Origin: Candidatus Leptofilum proximum
GTDB lineage: Bacteria > Chloroflexota > Anaerolineae > Promineifilales > Promineifilaceae
Length of the DNA stretch: 64,000 nucleotides
Assembly (NCBI GenBank): GCA_016710325.1
Contig: JADJXK010000002.1
Location: forward strand, 2,790,001-2,854,000
Reading direction: 5' to 3'
The position numbers and the translations under genes were made by a program. Below are positions 58,589 through 64,000 of this stretch, in pieces; within the stretch, counting starts at the first letter, position 1; every line of letters starts with the position of its first letter. The notes beneath the pieces were generated by a model. The model made no database searches, had not been told where the DNA came from, and saw nothing but the letters and a program-made list of their open reading frames with translations.

Positions 58589-58730
58589 TGTCATACCCAC
58601 GTAGGCGGGCATCCATCTTGCGCATCAGAGTAGATTCCCGCAGCCTGTCCCCGCGAAGGCGTGGGGCGGGAATGACCATCAAAAGTCCGTGCTTCTCTCA
58701 GTGTTCTCTGTGCCCTCTGTGGCGCAAAAA
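58589..58730. repeat. Intergenic dispersed repeats (GTCATACCC... and GTTCTCTGTGCC...)
   Basis: The gap between convergent genes holds ATGTCATACCCACG-TAGGCGGG, then CCCGCGAAGGCG-TGGGGCGGGAATGACC, then TCTCAGTGTTCTCTGTGCCC-TCTGTGGCG. These correspond to the repeat types at 39612 and 45761. Confidence 0.6.
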
Positions 58731-59057
58731 TCAATCTTCCTCACCCATATCTTCCAAGAATGAATCGGCAAAAAACCAGGTGATGAATTTGGCCTCGGCC
58801 CAGGGGGCGAGCGCGGCTACCAGCTGGGCGCCGATGGGGGTAGCCATCGCCGCCTCGAAGCTGATTCTGGAGTGAAAGTACAGCTCAAACATGAGGTGGA
58901 AGCGGGATTCGCCGCCCGGCTTGTGGGAGATGCGGCTGACTTCGCGGCTCACCAGGCCTGGCAGCTGTTCCGCCAGCGGCAGGTGCGTCTGGCTAAAAAA
59001 CGCCTCCAGGGCGGCTTCATCGTCAACGCGGCGGTAGATAGTGACAAATTTGTACAT
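58731..59057 (-). CDS. EthD-like dimeric alpha/beta-barrel protein
   Basis: A 108-residue single-domain protein (YKFVTIYRRVDDEAALEAFF, HLPLAEQLPGLVSREVSRI, FHLMFELYFHSRISFEAAM, in part) typical of EthD/ABM-type ferredoxin-like barrels, which act as small oxygenases or binding proteins. It lies six bases from the cytochrome c gene on the same strand, and so may be the last gene of the Ccm cluster. Activity unknown. Confidence 0.78.
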   Translation of the reverse strand: MYKFVTIYRRVDDEAALEAFFSQTHLPLAEQLPGLVSREVSRISHKPGGESRFHLMFELYFHSRISFEAAMATPIGAQLVAALAPWAEAKFITWFFADSFLEDMGEED

Positions 59058-59063
59058 GGCGGG

Positions 59064-60902
59064 TTAGTTCCACACGGCCGTTAACTGGTTCTTCAACACC
59101 TGGCGCTGCTGCTGGTACTCCGCTTCATCCAGTTCCCCGGCCTCGTAGGCGTCGTCCAGGTCGGCAATAGCTTGCAGCAGCGCGGTTTTGTCATCACGCT
59201 GACGAACGGCCGTACGTGAGGGTGCCACCACCACAGCGTGGGTCTCACCGGCAGCGGCCGTTTCCATCTCCGGATAAGCGCGCCAGCGCTGCACCAGGAA
59301 AAAACCCACCGCCAGCATGGCCACCAGGGCCACGCCGCCCACAATGAGCTCGTTAGTTTCGTTGCGCACCGCCAGGGCATTGCCTTGGGCGTCCATAATT
59401 TGGCTGGGACGGCCGTCCAGCGTCAGGCTCACGGCATCCGTGCCTGCCAGGCTGGTGTTGACGTAGCTCACAAAGGAACCACTAGCGGTGGCCTGCGCGC
59501 CCTGGGACACCCAGTCGCTGCCGGTAATTGTCACCCCCGCATCGGCCATGATGACGCTGGCGCCACCAGTCACGGCGTACTCCAGGGGATGCGCCAGCAG
59601 CAAGCCGTCATCATACGGCAGATCGTAGTTCACCAACAGGTTCAGGCTGCCTGCACCAGGGCGCAGCGGCGTGGTATCGGCCCAACCAGCGTCGGTCTGG
59701 ACAAAATTAGTGGCGGGAATGAAGGTGTCCAGCGTGGTGCCAAAACCGCGCTGGAAGCTGATATTGTCTGCTCCTGTAGGCAGACCGACCCGCACCGTGC
59801 CCTGGGAAAAGTCACCACTTTCGCCTACAAAAACGGCCGAGGCCGTGTTGCTAAAGATGTACAGCTCAGATACCGTCACCCGATCCTGGGCAAAGGTGAT
59901 AATCATGTGCAGCCGGTCTATGGCAATCACCGAGGGATCGGTGGTGGTGTCGAAGACAAACATGGGCAGCTCCACTTCCGGCTCGGCGGCGGAAACCTGC
60001 ACGGCATCGCTGTTGAAGGTAAGGTCGCCATAAGCCACATCGGCCAGGAACACCCAGTCGGCGGGCACATCTTCCACCTGGAACGCAAAACGGCCGTCTT
60101 CCCCCACTGGCGCTGTTGCCGAGTACATCTCTTCCAGCTGGGCGGTGAAGGCACGCAGCCGCACCTCCCCCTCGGTAACCGTCTCGTTGGTAGAGCCGTT
60201 GATCACCTGCCCGCTGATAGTGGCCAGTTCAACCGGGGCAAAAGCGGCCAGGGGGTCGGTGTAGGTGTAGTGCAGGGAACGGCCGTAATCAAGCAGCGAC
60301 AGCTTTTCCTCCTGGCTCAAGCCGCTAATGTCGATGCCCAAAATGTCTTCACTTTCCAGCTCGGCCAGAATCTGCTCGTTGCTGCGGCTGAACCAATATT
60401 CCAGGCCCGGCCAGCTGGCCGTATCGGCGCCCAACTCGTTGGCCAGCGCCTCACCGGCGGCAATCTCGCTGGGGCGGGTGCTGAAGCTGTAGGCCAGGGC
60501 AATCATATCCCAAATTTCCGCGTCGCTCAGGGGATTGGAGCTGGCCTCCCCAAACGGCGGCATGCCCGCCGACATATTGCCATTGCTGATAACATCAAAC
60601 ATGACGGAGGGAACGGCCGTCAGTTTAAAGTCCGGATCAGCCAGCGTAGCCGGTTCCAGACCGGCCTGAAGGGCCTGAACACCCTGCCCATCCCCCATCT
60701 CACCGTGGCACACCACGCAGCGCTCGTTGTAAATTGCCAGGCCGTTTTCCGCATCGGGCGGCGTTTCTGGTACTACTTCATCCTGTGCGGCCAGGCGCCG
60801 GGAAGGGATAAACAGCAGGCCAACCAGGACAAGGGTGAAGGCAACTAAAACTGCCAGCAAACGCAGGTTTGCCGGGGCAAAATGTCGGTTATTTTTCATC
60901 AT
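59064..60902 (-). CDS. Membrane-bound c-type cytochrome with large beta domain
   Basis: A 612-residue protein. A membrane/signal segment (LLAVLVAFTLVLVGLLFIP) precedes a cytochrome c domain with C62-x-x-C65-H66 (CVVCHGEMGDGQG) and a likely Met ligand in MSAGMPPFGE. A long extracytoplasmic beta-rich region follows (carboxypeptidase-regulatory-like ATISGQVINGSTNETVTEGE near 230). A helix near 525-550 (GGVALVAMLAVGFFLVQRW) and a cytoplasmic SHOCT-like tail (DDAYEAGELDEAEYQQQ) end it. It lies four bases after the CcmI-like gene. The haem would be attached by the adjacent Ccm proteins. Its electron partner is unknown. Confidence 0.82.
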   Translation of the reverse strand: MMKNNRHFAPANLRLLAVLVAFTLVLVGLLFIPSRRLAAQDEVVPETPPDAENGLAIYNERCVVCHGEMGDGQGVQALQAGLEPATLADPDFKLTAVPSVMFDVISNGNMSAGMPPFGEASSNPLSDAEIWDMIALAYSFSTRPSEIAAGEALANELGADTASWPGLEYWFSRSNEQILAELESEDILGIDISGLSQEEKLSLLDYGRSLHYTYTDPLAAFAPVELATISGQVINGSTNETVTEGEVRLRAFTAQLEEMYSATAPVGEDGRFAFQVEDVPADWVFLADVAYGDLTFNSDAVQVSAAEPEVELPMFVFDTTTDPSVIAIDRLHMIITFAQDRVTVSELYIFSNTASAVFVGESGDFSQGTVRVGLPTGADNISFQRGFGTTLDTFIPATNFVQTDAGWADTTPLRPGAGSLNLLVNYDLPYDDGLLLAHPLEYAVTGGASVIMADAGVTITGSDWVSQGAQATASGSFVSYVNTSLAGTDAVSLTLDGRPSQIMDAQGNALAVRNETNELIVGGVALVAMLAVGFFLVQRWRAYPEMETAAAGETHAVVVAPSRTAVRQRDDKTALLQAIADLDDAYEAGELDEAEYQQQRQVLKNQLTAVWN

Positions 60903-60905
60903 TAC

Positions 60906-61442
60906 TCACGCAGTTTTTGTCGAAGTTGTCAGGGTTAGATTGTGGCCGCAGTGGGCACAAAATCTATCGCCGGGGTCGGTGGGCGTACCGCATTGGGGGC
61001 AAAAGCGTGTATGCCCGTTGTTCAGCGGCGCGGCGGCGGCCGCGGCCGGGGCGGCAGGCTCCTGGCTGCGCTGCTGCCGCAGGCGGGCAATGGCAGCCTC
61101 AATCTCGATGTCTGTATCTACATCCACAGGCGGCGCATCTTCAACCTTGTCAGGGATGTGGGTGGGAGCGCTGCCAGCTGCATCTATGGCTTGCAGAACG
61201 GCCGTTGCCTGTTCCACCAGCCTTTCTCGCTGCAAAGCGTGTACTTCCGTGGGCAGCTTGCCCGTTTCGTGGTCAAAATCCAGCGCCTGAATTTGATCCA
61301 GCAGCGCTTCCTTCTCTGCCAACAGCAGCTCCTGCTCGGTCAGCGCCGCCGGTCTATCCTGCGGACGCAAAAAGGGGCGGGCAATGAAGATGCCCACCAA
61401 CATCAGGAGCGCCAAGCCAACTAAAATGGAACCAATCGCCAT
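60906..61442 (-). CDS. CcmI-like N-terminal membrane protein with C-terminal zinc ribbon
   Basis: A 178-residue protein: one membrane helix (GLALLMLVGIFIARPFL), a cytoplasmic coiled helix with the EKEALLDQIQALDFDHETGK pattern of CcmI-type N-termini, an Ala-rich linker, and a C-terminal zinc ribbon (CPQCGTPTDPGDRFCAHCG). CcmI presents apocytochrome to CcmF/H in system I. The TPR part of classical CcmI is missing and a zinc ribbon replaces it. It lies between the TlpA/CcmG-like gene and the cytochrome. Confidence 0.72.
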   Translation of the reverse strand: MAIGSILVGLALLMLVGIFIARPFLRPQDRPAALTEQELLLAEKEALLDQIQALDFDHETGKLPTEVHALQRERLVEQATAVLQAIDAAGSAPTHIPDKVEDAPPVDVDTDIEIEAAIARLRQQRSQEPAAPAAAAAAPLNNGHTRFCPQCGTPTDPGDRFCAHCGHNLTLTTSTKTA

Positions 61443-61461
61443 AGTTTTGTCTCAATGAAGC

Positions 61462-61520
61462 AGAGGGGAATGAGTGAAAAGTGATAAGTTTACTTTTTCC
61501 TTTTCACTTTTTACTTCTCC
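61462..61520. repeat. Heptamer repeat hairpin (GAGTGAA/AAGTGAT family)
   Basis: GAGTGAA-AAGTGAT-AAGTTTAC faces inverted units TTTTCAC-TTTTTAC-TTCTCCC-TCGCTC, between the CcmI-like and TlpA-like genes. Confidence 0.55.
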
Positions 61521-61525
61521 CTCGC

Positions 61526-62107
61526 TCATCCTCCGTTTGCCAGGAGCTGGCCAATTACCTGGTCCAGCGTGCTGCTGCTAATGGGGCCAATTTGCACGTA
61601 GGCAATTTCCCCGTTTTGGTCGATGATGAATGTTTCCGGCACGCCGGTAATTTCGTAATCGTGGGAAATGCGGGTGCCCAGGTCTGGTGCGTGGGGGAAG
61701 GTAACGTCGAACTCTTTCATGTATGCAATCGAGTTCGGCTCGACGTCGGAATAGGCCACCCCGACAAAGACCACGCCCTGGTCCTGGTATTTTTGCCAGG
61801 CGGCCTCCAGTTCATCCGTCTCAACGCGGCATTCCACACACCAGGAGGCCCAAAAGTTCATGACCACAATCTGGCCCTGCATATCTTCGAGGGAAGCGGC
61901 CGTTTTGCCATCCCATTCATAACCATCAAAAAACTCCAGGTTGAATTTGGGCGCCATTTCCCCTACTTCAGGGCGCGGCGCGGTGCTGTTCACCAGGCCC
62001 CAGCCCAGCATGGCCAGCAAACCAATTACACCCACCGAGACAAAGATAGTAACGAAGTTGAGGGCTGGTTTTTTCGGTTGCTCAATTGGATTTGCAATAT
62101 CACTCAT
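61526..62107 (-). CDS. TlpA/CcmG-type thiol-disulfide oxidoreductase
   Basis: A 193-residue membrane-anchored thioredoxin-fold protein. The anchor (FVTIFVSVGVIGLLAMLGWG) is followed by the active site NFWASWCVECRVETDELEAA, a CxxC pair, and the cis-Pro loop region YEITGVPETFIIDQNGEI. In system I, CcmG/TlpA keeps apocytochrome cysteines reduced for haem ligation. It lies six bases after ccmH. CVEC is less usual than CPPC or CVPC and may alter redox potential. Confidence 0.92.
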   Translation of the reverse strand: MSDIANPIEQPKKPALNFVTIFVSVGVIGLLAMLGWGLVNSTAPRPEVGEMAPKFNLEFFDGYEWDGKTAASLEDMQGQIVVMNFWASWCVECRVETDELEAAWQKYQDQGVVFVGVAYSDVEPNSIAYMKEFDVTFPHAPDLGTRISHDYEITGVPETFIIDQNGEIAYVQIGPISSSTLDQVIGQLLANGG

Positions 62108-62112
62108 AATGT

Positions 62113-62658
62113 TTACCTGTTACGTAATTCTTCTTCCAGTCGGGCTTTGTAATCATCCTGGGTAAGTGGTCTGGTGGGGGCTGCGGACACGGCCGTTTCC
62201 ACCTCAGCCTCCTCAAATTCTTCATCCGATTCAGCGGCCGAAGCACGCAAACTACTCACGTAACGGCTAAAAAAGACGCCGCCCAGCACAACCGCCGCTA
62301 TGGGGAACAACCACAAAATCAGGTTAAACCCTTCCTTGGGCGGATTGGCCAACACACCCTCCCCATATTGGCGGGCAAAGTAAGCCTGTACTTCCTCTGC
62401 CGTACTGCCTTCGGCAAGCTGCTGCCGGATCAGTTCCCGCCAATCGGCACACGCCTGCGTCGGGCAGACATCTAGCGGGGTGTTTTCACAAACGGGGCAG
62501 AACAAATCTTTGGCTACCTCGTTTACTTCATCATCAGTCACGGTCTCATCTTGGGCCAGCGTGGGGGTTGCCAGCAAAAATAACCCCACCAGCAGCAAAA
62601 CGGCCGTTCCCAAATGGTTCAATCGTAAAAAGTTAAGCACAGTAAGCCTCAAACTCAT
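62113..62658 (-). CDS. ccmH: Cytochrome c maturation protein CcmH/CycL
   Basis: From ATG 62658 this gives 181 residues: a signal/anchor (AVLLLVGLFLLATPTLA), the redox motif DLFCPVCENTPLDVCPTQAC (the family's CPVC at 54-57), ADWRELIRQQLAEGSTAEEV, FARQYGEGVLANPPKEGFN and a second helix (LILWLFPIAAVVLGGVFFS). CcmH forms the haem lyase complex with CcmF. An in-frame upstream start at 62697 is less convincing because it extends into the repeat DNA. Confidence 0.93.
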   Translation of the reverse strand: MSLRLTVLNFLRLNHLGTAVLLLVGLFLLATPTLAQDETVTDDEVNEVAKDLFCPVCENTPLDVCPTQACADWRELIRQQLAEGSTAEEVQAYFARQYGEGVLANPPKEGFNLILWLFPIAAVVLGGVFFSRYVSSLRASAAESDEEFEEAEVETAVSAAPTRPLTQDDYKARLEEELRNR

Positions 62659-62682
62659 GTCCCAAGTGATGTTGGCAATTTT

Positions 62683-62730
62683 GTAATTGAGTATCAATTA
62701 CCCAATTACTCAATCACTTAATTACTCTTC
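62683..62730. repeat. Octamer repeats (GAGTAATT family) between ccmF and ccmH
   Basis: GTAATTGAGTATCAATTACC followed by CAATTACTCAATCACTTAAT-TACTC, of the same family as 44477-44530 and 46341-46398. Confidence 0.6.
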
Positions 62731-62734
62731 TCTA

Positions 62735-64000
62735 CTAATCCGTAGGCACCGCGGCCGTCCGGGGCCGCCGGGCCAACACCCGCTCCACCGATGGGGCTGG
62801 CCAGGCAGCAATCAGCGTGCCAATGACAAAGATGATGCCCCCGGCCCATACCCAGTTGATCAAAGGATTCAGGTAAACGCGGAACGTTGCCTGGTCGGCC
62901 GTGGTTGGCTCCCAGTTAATCAACAGCACGTAAAAATCTTCCGCTATGGTTGAACGCGCATTTGGAATCGTCATCGGTTGTTGGGTGCGGGTGTACAGTT
63001 CTGTACGCGGCGCGAGCTGACCGACGTAACGGCCGTTGTCATACACATCCACCGTCGCTTCCGTAATGATCAAATCATCCGGGCCAGGGTAGCGGGTGGC
63101 CCCCAGGAACTGCATCTCATACCGGCCAAGCGAGACTGTTTCACCCACATCCAGCCGAATCTGCGTCTGCTCCTGGAACACCTCCACACCAATAATGCCG
63201 TAGGCCATGATAATCACACCCAAATGGATCCAGTAACCACCATAACGCCGCCGGTTACGGGCCATCAGGTTAAAAAATGCCGTCCAGGCGTTTTCGCCAC
63301 GCTTCATGCGCGCCCGGGTTCCCTTCCAGAACTCCAACAGCGTGAGAATCAAGGAAAAAGAGACGGTCCATACACCCAGCAAAGCCCCCCATTGACGAAT
63401 ACCCAGCGCAACAAGCACCCCAATCACAACCAGCGCCGCCAAGGCAGGCCAACGCAGCGACATGCCAATCCGCTCTGCGCTGGAACGGTACCACATCGTT
63501 AGCGGCGCTACACCCATGAGCAGCAGCAGCAGCAAAAACAAGGGGGCTAACGCCTGCTCGTATACCGTCGCACCCACAAAAATCTGCTCACCTATAAAAA
63601 ACTCCGTGATCATCGAGTAATTGGTAAACAGGAAAACGATGATCAAAATCGCCAGGAATACAAAATTATTGTACAAAAACGCAGCTTCTCGGGACAACAA
63701 CGAATTCAATCTATTCTCAGATTTTAAATCGTCGGCACGGATGAAAAGCAGCACCACCGTCAGGATGAGCATGAAGGCCAGGAAGCCAAACATCAGCGGC
63801 CCGATAGCCGATTGGGCAAAGGAATGCACGGAAGAAATCACCCCACTCCGCACAATAAACGTGCCATAAATCACCAGCAGGAACGTGAGCAGAATCAAGA
63901 TCATGTTCCACATCTTGAACATGTTGCGCTTTTCCTGAATCATTACCGAATGCAAGAAAGCGGTACCGGCCAGCCAGGGCATAAACGAGGCATTTTCCAC
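62735..64000 (-). CDS. ccmF: Cytochrome c haem lyase subunit CcmF (5' end beyond window)
   Basis: The 421 C-terminal residues of a protein usually about 650 long. The window edge cuts in VENASFMPWLAGTAFLHSVM, the end of the conserved haem-handling (WWD) region of CcmF. YGTFIVRSGVISSVHSFAQS and GGYWIHLGVIIMAYGIIGVE are also family signatures. About eight membrane helices and a periplasmic segment remain. The first codon shown is not the start. It heads the visible part of the operon ccmF-ccmH-tlpA-ccmI-like-cytochrome c. Confidence 0.95.
   Translation of the reverse strand: MENASFMPWLAGTAFLHSVMIQEKRNMFKMWNMILILLTFLLVIYGTFIVRSGVISSVHSFAQSAIGPLMFGFLAFMLILTVVLLFIRADDLKSENRLNSLLSREAAFLYNNFVFLAILIIVFLFTNYSMITEFFIGEQIFVGATVYEQALAPLFLLLLLLMGVAPLTMWYRSSAERIGMSLRWPALAALVVIGVLVALGIRQWGALLGVWTVSFSLILTLLEFWKGTRARMKRGENAWTAFFNLMARNRRRYGGYWIHLGVIIMAYGIIGVEVFQEQTQIRLDVGETVSLGRYEMQFLGATRYPGPDDLIITEATVDVYDNGRYVGQLAPRTELYTRTQQPMTIPNARSTIAEDFYVLLINWEPTTADQATFRVYLNPLINWVWAGGIIFVIGTLIAAWPAPSVERVLARRPRTAAVPTD

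Noticed and set aside
59238..60848. 536-codon open frame on the plus strand opposite the cytochrome c gene
   Set aside because: Antisense to a well-supported gene with a haem motif; no recognisable domain or ribosome-binding site.
1..64000. tRNA or rRNA genes
   Set aside because: I looked through the intergenic gaps for tRNA-like and rRNA-like segments and saw none; short or divergent RNA genes cannot be excluded without a covariance search.

Overview
The window reads as a chromosomal segment of a free-living, aerobically respiring Chloroflexota bacterium, most likely in or near the Anaerolineae. That placement is an inference. It rests on the gene repertoire (a glutamate-mutase-L-like ATPase beside large zinc-ribbon membrane proteins, many Thr/Pro-rich 'TPTPT' surface linkers, a caa3 oxidase with CtaG and SURF1, cytochrome c maturation system I) and on the style of the intergenic repeats. 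No rRNA or tRNA gene was seen. The sequence is moderately GC-rich and densely packed. The palindrome ACGGCCGT occurs about 100 times by my manual count, against roughly one expected by chance.

Layout. 1-3.4 kb: rimO (3' end outside the window), a RodZ-like HTH membrane protein, rplI, then a small operon of two membrane proteins and an XRE regulator behind a strong promoter. 3.4-9 kb: a PspA operon (PspA, TPR/zinc-ribbon membrane protein, coiled-coil membrane protein) and a duplicated REC-kinase-REC-kinase protein. 9.3-10 kb: an LPQTG-tailed surface protein. 10-18.3 kb: a tightly packed seven-gene operon with a MutL-like actin-fold ATPase, four membrane proteins and a 1042-residue zinc-ribbon protein carrying about 16 'PDWL'-type motifs. 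18.6-21.3 kb: a lipid kinase and a helicase-associated-domain protein. 21.6-23.9 kb: two apparently identical IS630 copies in direct tandem, inserted into the 3' end of a small gene. 24-29 kb: recQ and a transglutaminase membrane protein. 29-35.6 kb: the caa3 cytochrome c oxidase operon with assembly factors. 35.7-46.3 kb: an accessory stretch with two ECF sigma factors, a polysaccharide deacetylase, hsp20, GNATs, XRE and TPR proteins and a Bcp peroxiredoxin. 46.4-58.6 kb: envelope and glycan genes (two GT-C membrane proteins, a GT4 glycosyltransferase, LysM/SdrB surface proteins) and a membrane-tethered LuxR-Kelch protein. 58.7-64 kb: a cytochrome c maturation operon (ccmF partial, ccmH, TlpA/CcmG-like, CcmI-like, cytochrome c).

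Working together: the Ccm operon supplies covalent haem to the c-type cytochromes, including the haem domain of CoxB, and SURF1 and CtaG assemble the caa3 oxidase, so the two respiratory regions are functionally linked. The PspA operon, RodZ-like protein, LPQTG, LysM and SdrB proteins and the glycosyltransferases point to an elaborate envelope.

The strongest candidates for undescribed biology are the MutL/PDWL seven-gene operon, the PspA-linked pair of membrane proteins, the LuxR-TM-Kelch protein, the genome-wide ACGGCCGT palindrome, and at least six families of 7- or 8-bp tandem repeats that build intergenic hairpins and in places enter coding sequence.
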